In this document: piece by piece, positions 55,812 to 64,000 of the stretch
Position numbering within the stretch: position 1 is the first letter of the stretch
Layout: every line of letters begins with the position of its first letter
NCBI RefSeq assembly: GCF_039941195.1
Contig: NZ_JBDVFA010000098.1
Coordinates: 1 to 64,000, forward strand
Direction: 5' to 3'
Source of the DNA: Aurantibacter_A sp039941195
GTDB lineage: Bacteria > Bacteroidota > Bacteroidia > Flavobacteriales > Flavobacteriaceae
DNA length: 64,000 nt
The notes under the pieces: model-generated
What the model saw: only the letters and a program-made list of their open reading frames with translations
The model's database searches: none
Told to the model about the DNA's origin: nothing
Made by a program: the position numbers and the translations under genes

Positions 55812-57428
55812 ATGAAAAAACCAATAGAAATAACAAAACTTAATACACTAGAAAATAAAAAACCTGCCCACGCTTTAGTCAATGGGTTAGATCTGGTCAT
55901 TGTTAAATTTGATGAAGACATATCTGTGCTATATGGTAGATGTCTTCACCGAGGTGCCTTGATGTCAGACGGACATATCGACGGACACAATCTTATTTGT
56001 GGTGTGCACGGTTGGGATTATCGCTATGATACGGGTGTCTCAGAATATAATAACAACGAGGTACTTCATAAATTTACGACCAAAATTGAAGGTGATGCTT
56101 TGTTAGTAGATGAAGCGGAAATAGATGCCTATTTAACAGATAATGCACAACCTTTTAATCGGGACGAATATCTGGGTGCATATGCAGATACGCATCCTGA
56201 AGATACTGAACCATATACAGGTTACATCAAGGAACTGGCAAAAAACGGACTCAAGAACATAGGCCATCATGGATTTTCTTCGTCTATGGGAGTAGACCGA
56301 AATACGTTGCCAAAATGGAGTGATATTCAATTTTTACCAGCACAATTAGCAAGCAGGCCACTTTTAGACGAGGATGAGGTAGCCACAAAAATTGTGATAG
56401 GTCCGAATGCTAAAAAGCCATTAACTCTTGATATTCCTTTATTTGTAAGTGATATGAGTTTTGGCGCCCTATCCCGTGAAGCAAAAATTGCATTATCAAA
56501 AGGAGCTGAACTTGCTGGAACTGGTATCTGTTCCGGTGAAGGCGGAATGCTTCCTCAAGAACAAGAAAGTAACAGTAAATACTTTTACGAACTTGCCTCG
56601 GCTCAGTTTGGTTTTTCATGGGATAAATTAGATAAGGTTCAAGCCTTTCATTTTAAAGGTGGCCAAGGTGCAAAAACAGGAACTGGCGGGCATTTACCTG
56701 GCGCTAAAGTAAGTAAAGAAATCGCTGAAGTTAGAGGATTAAAAGAAGGTGAAACTGCTATTTCACCAGCAGCAAACCCGAACTTTCATACCGCTAAAGA
56801 TTTTAAAGTATTCGCTGATAAGGTACGAGAACGTACAGGTGGAATTCCTATCGGATTTAAAATTGCAGCTAGTCATATTGAAAAGGATATTCAATTTGCA
56901 TTGGATGTTGGTGTAGATTATATCATTCTTGATGGCAGAGGTGGTGGAACAGGTTCTGCACCAACCATTTTAAGGGATAACATTAATGTTCCCACTATTC
57001 CGGCCTTAGCAAGAGCACGTAAATATTTAGATAAAGTTGGCGCAACAGATGTAACCCTTGTAATTACAGGCGGACTTCGTATCGCTGAGGATTTTGGAAA
57101 AGCATTAATGCTTGGCGCAGATGCTATTGCAGTTTCAAATTCGGCGCTACAAGCCATTGGCTGTTTAGGAATGCGTGCCTGTGGAAGTAACAATTGTCCT
57201 GTTGGTATTGCTACACAAAAAGAATCATTGAGAAGCAGATTAATAATTGATTCTTCAGCCAAACAATTACATAACTATTTCGACGCCACAAACAACCTTA
57301 TCAAAGTAATTGCAAGAGCTTGCGGTCACGACAATATATCTAAATTCAATTTTGACGACCTGTCTACATTTGACCATAATACACACAGACTTACTGGAAT
57401 AAATTATGCAGGAATTAACCCAAATTAA
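55812..57428 (+). CDS. Rieske-domain / FMN glutamate-synthase-domain fusion protein
   Basis: 538 aa. Residues about 5-105 are a Rieske [2Fe-2S] domain with both ligand pairs: GRCLHRGAL (CxH) and ICGVHGWDYRYDTG (CxxH). Residues about 150-530 are the FMN-binding glutamate synthase central-type barrel (FVSDMSFGALSREAKIAL, GICSGEGGMLPQE, HFKGGQGAKTGTGGHLPG, IILDGRGGGTGSAP), with a Cys-rich loop CLGMRACGSNNCPVG as in 3Fe-4S-binding GltB. There is no glutamine amidotransferase domain, so it is not a normal glutamate synthase; the substrate is unknown. The next gene starts 9 nt downstream. Confidence 0.88.
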   Translation: MKKPIEITKLNTLENKKPAHALVNGLDLVIVKFDEDISVLYGRCLHRGALMSDGHIDGHNLICGVHGWDYRYDTGVSEYNNNEVLHKFTTKIEGDALLVDEAEIDAYLTDNAQPFNRDEYLGAYADTHPEDTEPYTGYIKELAKNGLKNIGHHGFSSSMGVDRNTLPKWSDIQFLPAQLASRPLLDEDEVATKIVIGPNAKKPLTLDIPLFVSDMSFGALSREAKIALSKGAELAGTGICSGEGGMLPQEQESNSKYFYELASAQFGFSWDKLDKVQAFHFKGGQGAKTGTGGHLPGAKVSKEIAEVRGLKEGETAISPAANPNFHTAKDFKVFADKVRERTGGIPIGFKIAASHIEKDIQFALDVGVDYIILDGRGGGTGSAPTILRDNINVPTIPALARARKYLDKVGATDVTLVITGGLRIAEDFGKALMLGADAIAVSNSALQAIGCLGMRACGSNNCPVGIATQKESLRSRLIIDSSAKQLHNYFDATNNLIKVIARACGHDNISKFNFDDLSTFDHNTHRLTGINYAGINPN

Positions 57429-57437
57429 AATTAAATA

Positions 57438-58193
57438 ATGACTAAAATGATACACTTAGCTGCCCAATATTTGGCCGCTGCAGGAATTAGTTTTTTGGAT
57501 GAAAAAGATGACGACAGTCATACCAATTTGGGATTCGATACTAAAAATGGATTTTTAGAAACCTGGCCCTTAAATGAAAAGGGCGGTAAATTAGCACTGG
57601 ATTACCAACTCTTTTCGTTGCATTGGATAAACAAACAGACTATCGAGACGACCTTAAATCTCGATGGAAAAACTCATGATGAAATTATAAAGTGGATAAC
57701 TGAGATTACCAAAAATTTATCCCCTAATAAATCTTATAAATACAATTTACATTATGAACTACCTTATGAAAAAATAACGGATGGTTTTATTTTTTCGAAA
57801 CCTCAAGTAAACGAATTAAACAAAATGCTGAGCTATAGAACAATTGCGCAGCACGTATTGGAGGATGTTGTAGACAAAATGAAAATGAAAACCACCTTTC
57901 GCATTTGGCCTCATCATTTTGATACTGGGGGTTATGAAAGTTTTAATTCTGACAACAATATAAGTGTAGGCTGTGGCATGGCTATACCAGACAATATGAT
58001 TAATGATTTTTATCTATATACCGCAGGCTACAAAGGGCATGATGGAATTGACATCTCTAAATTTGAACCTCTTACTATCGGCAATTGGATGAACGAAGGA
58101 TTTAAGGGTGCTGTGCTAAACATGAAAGATGTAGACGAAACTAAAGCCAAGAACTTTTTTAATGAAAGTATTGAAAAATATAGTGTCTTATAA
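57438..58193 (+). CDS. Uncharacterised protein with a WPHHFD motif
   Basis: Not firmly recognised. 251 aa, soluble, no signal peptide. Notable stretches are TTFRIWPHHFDTGGYESF (about 154-171) followed by ISVGCGMAIPDNMINDFYLY. The His-His-Asp pattern could be a metal or active site and recalls DUF5996-type proteins, but I would not assign the family. It starts 9 nt after the Rieske/GltS gene and ends 32 nt before the DUF5706-like gene, so the three are probably one transcript. Confidence 0.75.
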   Translation: MTKMIHLAAQYLAAAGISFLDEKDDDSHTNLGFDTKNGFLETWPLNEKGGKLALDYQLFSLHWINKQTIETTLNLDGKTHDEIIKWITEITKNLSPNKSYKYNLHYELPYEKITDGFIFSKPQVNELNKMLSYRTIAQHVLEDVVDKMKMKTTFRIWPHHFDTGGYESFNSDNNISVGCGMAIPDNMINDFYLYTAGYKGHDGIDISKFEPLTIGNWMNEGFKGAVLNMKDVDETKAKNFFNESIEKYSVL

Positions 58194-58225
58194 TACGACA
58201 TTTTGAAAACCTTTAATTCCATGTA

Positions 58226-58852
58226 ATGAGTGATAAGAAAACGGAAAAACGAATTGATGAATACCTATTAGACAAATTGAATATTGATAAGGACAAATTA
58301 AAATCATTAAAGAAAAAGTTAGCGAAAATCGAACCGCGTTCTGAACGCGGTGCCGAAACTCTCTTCCGTTTGGTTTCGAAAAATCACTACACTCTAAATG
58401 TAATGATTGATAGAAAATCAAATATTTTAATATCCATTAACGCCTTAATTCTATCTATAATTCTTGGTGGTGTTTTAAGCCAATTAGACAAAGATCCACA
58501 TTTAATTTTTCCTGCAGTAATGATGCTTTTTACTAATTTAATTTCAATAACATTTGCAGTATTAGCAACGAGACCGGAAATTAAGCACGGAAATAATAAT
58601 AGTGACAATTTATTGTACTTTGGAAATTTTCAAGATATGGAGGAAAAGGAATACACTAACCAATTAACCGATTTAATTTACAAAGGTGATGATTTATATA
58701 AATCAATTGCAACTGACACTTTTTACCTTGGAAAATCTATTACTAGAAAACACAGGCTTTTACGAAAGTCTTTTGATGTTTTTCTCATAGGCATCATACT
58801 TTCTGTATTGGCTTTTATTGCATGTCACGTATTTTTTGGTGGAATGATCTAG
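58226..58852 (+). CDS. DUF5706-like membrane protein (Pycsar effector family)
   Basis: 208 aa. After a charged N-terminus comes RGAETLFRLVSKNHYTLN (41-58) and DRKSNILISINALILSII (62-79), the hallmark of DUF5706, named the Pycsar TM effector family. Three membrane helices are predicted (about 66-84, 92-115, 183-206), with a soluble loop of about 65 residues between the last two. In Pycsar anti-phage systems such proteins are switched on by cCMP or cUMP and damage the inner membrane. Upstream lies an apparent metabolic operon; downstream, after 372 nt, lies a cyclase-containing sensor kinase. A defence role is a hypothesis. Confidence 0.72.
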   Translation: MSDKKTEKRIDEYLLDKLNIDKDKLKSLKKKLAKIEPRSERGAETLFRLVSKNHYTLNVMIDRKSNILISINALILSIILGGVLSQLDKDPHLIFPAVMMLFTNLISITFAVLATRPEIKHGNNNSDNLLYFGNFQDMEEKEYTNQLTDLIYKGDDLYKSIATDTFYLGKSITRKHRLLRKSFDVFLIGIILSVLAFIACHVFFGGMI

Positions 58853-59161
58853 TTTTTTGATTTCTTCAAATTCATAATTGAATTAACCCTAAATCCTCTT
58901 TTAGATTTAGATAAAGACATTCACAAATAGTCACAAAATTTTGATTTGGGAATAAAAGTATAAATCCTGACAAAAAATAGTTCAAGGTTTAGCATGGCTT
59001 AATTTATTAATGCTGAGTATTACCTTACAATTCCGTCTCAGAAACAGTTCATTTCAATACAATCTTTTATTTGACGTAAAGAATCAGTGTGAATGTTAGA
59101 TAAAATAAAGCTTTCATTTAAAAGAAATTTCAAATAGCTAATTATATACAAATCCTGCTTT

Positions 59162-59191
59162 TTGCAGTTTCAAGTATAAATATTAAATTTA
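59162..59191 (+). promoter_or_regulatory. Probable promoter of the cyclase/histidine kinase gene
   Basis: TTG (59162-59164), 19-nt spacer, TAAATTTA (59184-59191), one mismatch from TAnnTTTG. The rest of the 372-nt gap (58853-59224) shows no gene or strong hairpin. A separate promoter implies the cyclase is not simply co-transcribed with the DUF5706 gene. Confidence 0.5.
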
Positions 59192-59224
59192 ATGTAATAA
59201 GCTGATTAATAACCACCAAACGAG

Positions 59225-62200
59225 ATGAAAAGGTTTTTATTTATACTTGCTTCGGCACTATATTTTTCTGCCTTTGCCCAAACCACCAAAATTGACAGCC
59301 TTCAGCAAGCTCTAAAAAATGTTGATTCTGATAGCCTAAAAATTCAAATTTTAGGAAACTTATCGTGGGAATATTTAAATAGTAGATCCAATCCTAAATT
59401 GGCTAAAAAGTATATTGATAGTTTATATTCTTATAGCATAAAGAATTATAATCAAAATAAAATTGCAACCTCTAATTATCAATATGGTGTTTTAGAACGG
59501 CAAAAAGGAAATTACGATTTGGCCTTATCATATTTAACCAAATATCTTAACTATCACGAAAGCCAAGGCAATAAAAGAGATATAGCTAATGGTTTATATC
59601 AAAACGCCCTTATTTATGACGATAAAGGTGAATATGACAAAAGCTCTGAAATATATTACAACATTTTAAAAATTTATGAAGAACTAAAAGACACATACAG
59701 TATCGCAACCATACAAAATGCTTTGGGTGACTTATTGAAGAAGAATAATAAGTTAGAAGAGGCGATGCTCAATTACTCCGAAGCACTTGAATCATTTAAA
59801 GATTTAAATGCCAAAGGCGATATTGCGAATGCTTATTTCAATATTGGAGGTGTTCATCAAAGAAAAAAAAACTATAACCAAGCTCTAAATTTTTATAATA
59901 AAGCACTTGCAGTAGACAAAGAAATCGGTAGCCTATGGGGAACGGCCTATGATTACGAATCGATTGGAGAAGTACATAATTTACAACTAAACTTTAACAA
60001 AGCTTTACAAGTACATTTAAAAGCCCTAAAAATTCGTGAAAAACTTCAACAAAAAAGGGAACTAGCTGAATGCCACACCCATGTTGGCAATGATTATTTA
60101 ATGCTCAAGGACTACCGAAAAGCAAAATTTCATTTAGAAACGGCTATACAACTTTCAGAAAATATAGGAGCTAAGTCTGCAGCACAAAATGCTTATGAAA
60201 AAATGTCTCTAGTATATGCTGAACTCGGTGATTACAAAAACGCATTATTTCTAAAGGATAAGTACATTTCAGTAAAAGATAGTTTATTCGACGAGGCCAA
60301 ATCCAAACAACTTCAAGAATTACAGGTTAAGTTCGATACTGAAAAGAAGCAAGCGGCCATTGCGACTCTACAAAAAGATGCAGAAATTAAAGATCTTCTT
60401 TTAGAAAGACAAAATACGATTAGGAACGTAATCATAGGTATTTCTATTCTAATTTTATTGTTCACATATATTCTTTTTAATCGATATAAAAGAAAACAAA
60501 GAGAGAGAAAAGAAACAGAAAAAAAGCAACGCTTAATCGATGATGAAAGACAAAAGACCCAAATCGAAAAACAACGTGTCGCTGAACTTGAAAAGATAGA
60601 TAAGCTAAAAGATGAGTTTCTGGCAAATACCTCCCACGAACTTCGGACTCCCCTTAACGGTATCATCGGGCTTTCAGAATCGCTAAAAGACGGGGCAGCA
60701 GGAAAATTAACACCTAAGGCCTTTGAAAATCTTGACATGATTGCGAATAGCGGTAAACGCCTTTCCCATTTGGTCAATGACATTCTCGATTTTTCTAAAC
60801 TAAAGAATAGCGATTTAGAATTGGACCTTAAACCAGTAGATGTTCATGCCGTCACTGATATTGTTTTGAAACTGTCTCGACCATTAATACAAGACAAGAA
60901 TTTGAAGCTGATAAACGCTATTCCGAAGAACATTCCTCTGGCCGAGGCTGATGAAAACAGGCTACAACAGATTCTGCACAATCTCATCGGAAATGCAATT
61001 AAGTTTACTAAAAAGGGGCAAGTTGAAATCAACGCCATTGAAAAAGATGATCAACTTTCAATTTCTATATCAGACACTGGAATTGGCATTCCCGAAGAAA
61101 AATTTGAATCTATTTTTGAATCTTTTGAGCAGATTGATGGCGCTACTGCCCGAGAATATGGAGGAACAGGATTGGGACTTTCGGTGTCAAAACAACTGGT
61201 ACAACTGCATGGAGGCACTATTGAGGTGCATTCCGTAGTGGGTAAGGGATCCACTTTTAATTTTACGCTTCCCCTCAGTAATAAAAAACGGGAAGATTTC
61301 TCCGCACAAAGTAAACCATCCTTCGAAAATATATCACAAGTCCAGCTTGATATAGAGGAACAGTACAATGAAAAAACTACAAAGCAAACTGTAACTCAAG
61401 TGGGCAAAATACTTATTGTTGATGACGAACATATAAATAGAAGAGTTCTTGAAAATCATTTGTCCGTAGCCGGTTACGCAATTTCAGAAGCAAAAAATGG
61501 ACAAGAGGCATTGGAACTTTTAGACAATGGTGCTGCATTTGATTTAATTCTTTTAGATGTCATGATGCCTGGTTTATCAGGTTATGAGGTGTGTGAAAAA
61601 ATTAGGGAAAATCAAATGGCCAGTGAACTTCCCATCGTGTTATTGACCGCCAAAAATAGGGTAAGCGATTTGGTTGCCGGATTTACCGTTGGTGCCAACG
61701 ATTACTTGACCAAACCTTTTTCGAAAAATGAGTTGTTAAGTAGAATAAAGATGCATTTGAACCTTAATGGCATCCATAAAGCTACAAATAAATTCGTTCC
61801 GACCCAATTTATAAAGTCTATAGGAAGGGAAACTATTACAGATATAGTTTTAGGTGATCATGTTGAAAAAGAAGTTACGGTACTTTTCAGCGATATAAGA
61901 GGCTACACCCACTTAGCCGAGAGCATGACACCGAAACAAACCTTTAAATTCGTCAACTCATTTGTTGGTAAAATGGGACCATTGATTCAAAATAATAGAG
62001 GTTTCGTCAATCAATATTTAGGCGACGCGATCATGGCGCTTTTTCCGAATAAAGCGGAGCATGCCCTAAAATCGGCAATTGAAATGCAAAAAGCAGTTCA
62101 AGATTATAACAGCCAAAGAATTTCTGAAGGAAACGAGCCAATATCCATTGGTATCGGTCTTCACACAGGGCCTTTGGTGATGGGTATCATTGGCGATAGT

Positions 62201-62641
62201 AATAGAAATGACCCCGCGATAATTTCTGATACAGTAAATACCGCTTCTAGAATGGAAGGTGTGACCAAACATTTTGGCGCAAAAATCATCATTAGTGAAG
62301 ATAGCCTGAGTACCGTGGCGAACAAGAAATCTTTTCGATTACGCTATTTGGGGAAAGTACAGGTAAAAGGAAGGCATAAAGTAATCGGTATTTATGAGTG
62401 TTTTGATGCCGATGAAATAAAATCAGTTGAACTCAAAACAAAAACACTAAAAGATTTTAAAAAAGGATTGGATTTCTTCTTTGCCAAAGAATTCCCGAGA
62501 GCTTCTGCAGCCTTCGACAAGGTGTTGAGTAAGAACCCCAACGATTCAGTAGCCAAATATTTTGTGACAAAATCTGCGGAATATACAATTTCAGGAACGC
62601 CAAAAGACTTAGAATTCGTGAACACCATGCACGAAAAATGA
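59225..62641 (+). CDS. TPR sensor histidine kinase - receiver - class III nucleotide cyclase hybrid
   Basis: 1138 aa. A signal peptide (MKRFLFILASALYFSAFAQ) and about seven TPR-type repeats (60-360) face the periplasm. One membrane helix (about 399-418) and a charged coiled coil lead to HisKA (His471 in NTSHELRTPLNG), HATPase (QILHNLIGNAIKFTKKG, GGTGLGLSVSK) and a receiver (DD733-734, phospho-acceptor Asp778). A class III cyclase domain follows (about 883-1060), with metal Asp890 (LFSDIRGYTH) and Asp934 (QYLGDAIMALF), Asn1005 and Arg1009 (DTVNTASRM). The two base-specifying positions are Gln930 and Ala998, matching neither the usual adenylate (Lys, Asp/Thr) nor guanylate (Glu, Cys) pattern. 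Confidence 0.92.
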   Translation: MKRFLFILASALYFSAFAQTTKIDSLQQALKNVDSDSLKIQILGNLSWEYLNSRSNPKLAKKYIDSLYSYSIKNYNQNKIATSNYQYGVLERQKGNYDLALSYLTKYLNYHESQGNKRDIANGLYQNALIYDDKGEYDKSSEIYYNILKIYEELKDTYSIATIQNALGDLLKKNNKLEEAMLNYSEALESFKDLNAKGDIANAYFNIGGVHQRKKNYNQALNFYNKALAVDKEIGSLWGTAYDYESIGEVHNLQLNFNKALQVHLKALKIREKLQQKRELAECHTHVGNDYLMLKDYRKAKFHLETAIQLSENIGAKSAAQNAYEKMSLVYAELGDYKNALFLKDKYISVKDSLFDEAKSKQLQELQVKFDTEKKQAAIATLQKDAEIKDLLLERQNTIRNVIIGISILILLFTYILFNRYKRKQRERKETEKKQRLIDDERQKTQIEKQRVAELEKIDKLKDEFLANTSHELRTPLNGIIGLSESLKDGAAGKLTPKAFENLDMIANSGKRLSHLVNDILDFSKLKNSDLELDLKPVDVHAVTDIVLKLSRPLIQDKNLKLINAIPKNIPLAEADENRLQQILHNLIGNAIKFTKKGQVEINAIEKDDQLSISISDTGIGIPEEKFESIFESFEQIDGATAREYGGTGLGLSVSKQLVQLHGGTIEVHSVVGKGSTFNFTLPLSNKKREDFSAQSKPSFENISQVQLDIEEQYNEKTTKQTVTQVGKILIVDDEHINRRVLENHLSVAGYAISEAKNGQEALELLDNGAAFDLILLDVMMPGLSGYEVCEKIRENQMASELPIVLLTAKNRVSDLVAGFTVGANDYLTKPFSKNELLSRIKMHLNLNGIHKATNKFVPTQFIKSIGRETITDIVLGDHVEKEVTVLFSDIRGYTHLAESMTPKQTFKFVNSFVGKMGPLIQNNRGFVNQYLGDAIMALFPNKAEHALKSAIEMQKAVQDYNSQRISEGNEPISIGIGLHTGPLVMGIIGDSNRNDPAIISDTVNTASRMEGVTKHFGAKIIISEDSLSTVANKKSFRLRYLGKVQVKGRHKVIGIYECFDADEIKSVELKTKTLKDFKKGLDFFFAKEFPRASAAFDKVLSKNPNDSVAKYFVTKSAEYTISGTPKDLEFVNTMHEK

Positions 62642-62645
62642 ACCT

Positions 62646-64000
62646 TCAGACAAGAATGTTTGCCGGTAATGTCATCGCCAAATATTTCTGATATCGCTTG
62701 TTTACTTGTTTTTGCAGTTGGTTTATTTCGTCAAAATGTTGTGTTTCGGTCTTAAAGACTTTCTCAAAACGTCTTTCCAATTGTAAATATTCTTCGATTG
62801 CAATTGTAGGTTCAGGGCAATCTAGTTGTAACGTATTTTCTCCATTATTTGCTCTTCTTGGGTCGTTTCGGTACAACAACCACTGCCCGGAGGCCACCGC
62901 AGCTTTATGATACTGTTTCGGTTGCTTCATATCAATGCCATGGGCAGGACTATGACAATAGGCAATAATAAGGGATGGACCGTCATAACTTTCTGCCTCC
63001 AAAAAGGTTTTTAAGGTTTGTTCTTGATCTGCGCCCATAGCGACCGTAGCAACGTACACATCATCGTAACACATGGCCAGTAGGCCTAAATCTTTCTTTT
63101 GGCTTTGCTTTCCTTTTGCTGCAAATTTTGCAATTGCTCCCAAAGGAGTTGCTTTCGACATTTGAGCTCCGGTATTGGAATATACTTCATTGTCCAAAAC
63201 CAAGATATTGACATTTTTTCCTGAAGCCAGAACGTGGTCCAATCCCCCATATCCAATATCGTAGGCCCAACCATCGCCTCCAACAATCCATACGCTCCGC
63301 TTCACCAAACTGTCAGCGACCATAATTAATCTTTGCGCATCAGGCGAAGCGATGGTGGCTAGGTGGACCTTTAATCTTTTTATTCTTTTTTGTTGTTCGG
63401 TAATTTGTGGTTCTGTTTGCTGCTCCGCATTCATTATTTCATAAACCAAATCAGAATCAATTTGATCATCCAGCTTTTTAATAAGGCCTTTCGCCTGTTG
63501 CTCCTGTTGGTCAAGTGACAATCGAAACCCCAAACCAAACTCGGCATTATCCTCAAAAAGGGAATTTGCCCAAGCTGGTCCCCTACCCTGTTTATTTCTA
63601 GACCACGGCGTCGTTGGTAGAGCACCCCCGAAAATCGAAGTGGCTCCCGTTGCATTTGCCACTAGCATTCTATCACCGAATAGTTGAGACATCAATTTTA
63701 GATAGGGAGCTTCGCCACAACCATCAACACTAACTGAATATTTAAACAAAGGCTTTTGCAATTGTTGCTGACTAACTTTGGCAACATCAATTTTAGATCT
63801 ATCCATTTCAGGAATGGTTTCAAAATAATCCCAGTTATTTTTTTCAATTTGACACTGTGATGCCGCATCGACCATTTTCAAAGCCTTTACCGAACATGCA
63901 TCGATACAGATGTTACAACTTTTACATTGATTAGGGTTTATTTGAAGGGTATAGTTCAACAAATCGATTTCCCATTCTGGCTCTATAGCTTTCGTTGCTT
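62646..64000 (-). CDS. nifJ: Pyruvate:ferredoxin/flavodoxin oxidoreductase-like protein, C-terminal part (runs off the window)
   Basis: The frame is open to base 64000, so the N-terminal two-thirds lie outside. Visible are the second ferredoxin-type 4Fe-4S motif (CKSCNICIDACSVKAL) and the TPP domain with GDGWAYDIGYGGLDHV and VYSNTGAQMSKATPLG. The proximal-cluster cysteines are largely absent: the usual CxGCGE reads VDGCGE, ANATGC reads ANATGATS, and the last Cys position in YxxCxAHG reads YCHSPAHG. The normal enzyme converts pyruvate to acetyl-CoA with ferredoxin; with this site altered, electron flow or substrate may differ. Its stop lies 4 nt from the convergent cyclase stop. Confidence 0.85.
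   Translation of the reverse strand, partial: ATKAIEPEWEIDLLNYTLQINPNQCKSCNICIDACSVKALKMVDAASQCQIEKNNWDYFETIPEMDRSKIDVAKVSQQQLQKPLFKYSVSVDGCGEAPYLKLMSQLFGDRMLVANATGATSIFGGALPTTPWSRNKQGRGPAWANSLFEDNAEFGLGFRLSLDQQEQQAKGLIKKLDDQIDSDLVYEIMNAEQQTEPQITEQQKRIKRLKVHLATIASPDAQRLIMVADSLVKRSVWIVGGDGWAYDIGYGGLDHVLASGKNVNILVLDNEVYSNTGAQMSKATPLGAIAKFAAKGKQSQKKDLGLLAMCYDDVYVATVAMGADQEQTLKTFLEAESYDGPSLIIAYCHSPAHGIDMKQPKQYHKAAVASGQWLLYRNDPRRANNGENTLQLDCPEPTIAIEEYLQLERRFEKVFKTETQHFDEINQLQKQVNKRYQKYLAMTLPANILV

Noticed and set aside
58226..62641. A complete, proven Pycsar anti-phage system
   Set aside because: The cyclase is a large hybrid kinase with its own promoter and the neighbours are metabolic; only a candidate link is claimed in the findings.
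1..64000. Mobile elements, tRNA or rRNA genes
   Set aside because: No transposase, integrase, terminal repeats, tRNA cloverleaf or rRNA sequence was recognised on reading either strand.

Overview
The window is low-GC DNA from a marine Flavobacteriaceae-type bacterium (Bacteroidetes). This rests on a SusC/SusD pair, -7 promoter boxes of the TAnnTTTG type with few Shine-Dalgarno sites, an IPExxxVDY-family protein next to pyk and rnc, an OmpA protein with thrombospondin-type-3 repeats, and a polysaccharide utilisation locus (PUL) rich in sulfatases. The genus cannot be fixed from the sequence. No rRNA, tRNA, insertion sequence or CRISPR array was seen.

Layout. (1) 1-8244: mostly housekeeping genes. 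A carboxymuconolactone decarboxylase-family gene cut by the left edge and an AraC regulator come first. A minus-strand run follows, acpP > fabF > rnc > IPExxxVDY gene > pyk, with a hairpin and T-run between acpP and fabF. Then come plus-strand purN, an RNase H1 with a viroplasmin domain and a PfkB kinase. (2) 8289-11274: a PurF-like amidophosphoribosyltransferase, then 1.1 kb without a gene that holds four copies of a 40-nt element. Each copy has a -7-like box just upstream and its own strong terminator just downstream, so the stretch looks like four tandem genes for RNAs of about 75 nt. (3) 11275-21357: sodA, an AddA-like helicase-nuclease, an OmpA-family protein, an AddB-like nuclease, an SDR and a GNAT acetyltransferase.

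(4) 21364-53540, all minus strand: a locus for sulfated, probably acetylated, fucose-containing polysaccharide. The upstream half carries GH29 alpha-L-fucosidase, GH141, four sulfatases, a sialate O-acetylesterase-type esterase, an AraC regulator, SusC/SusD and a large FG-GAP/ASPIC lipoprotein. The downstream half carries the non-phosphorylating L-fucose pathway: fucose permease, an SDR (fucose dehydrogenase), L-fuconate dehydratase, a second SDR (2-keto-3-deoxyfuconate dehydrogenase) and a fumarylacetoacetase-fold hydrolase that yields pyruvate and L-lactate. L-lactate dehydrogenase and pyruvate carboxylase follow and consume those products. Three transcription units (susCD, the fucosidase/sulfatase operon and the catabolic operon) share one promoter layout: a 15-nt core lying exactly 57 nt upstream of a -7 box. 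I infer a common regulon.

(5) 53704-64000: an unknown lipoprotein; an NAD(P)HX epimerase; a Rieske/glutamate-synthase-type fusion with an uncharacterised neighbour; a three-helix membrane protein that looks like DUF5706 (the Pycsar effector family); a TPR/histidine-kinase/receiver/class III nucleotide cyclase; and the C-terminal part of a pyruvate:ferredoxin-oxidoreductase-like enzyme that seems to lack most ligands of its proximal iron-sulfur cluster. The DUF5706-cyclase neighbourhood is a candidate cyclic-nucleotide signalling pair.
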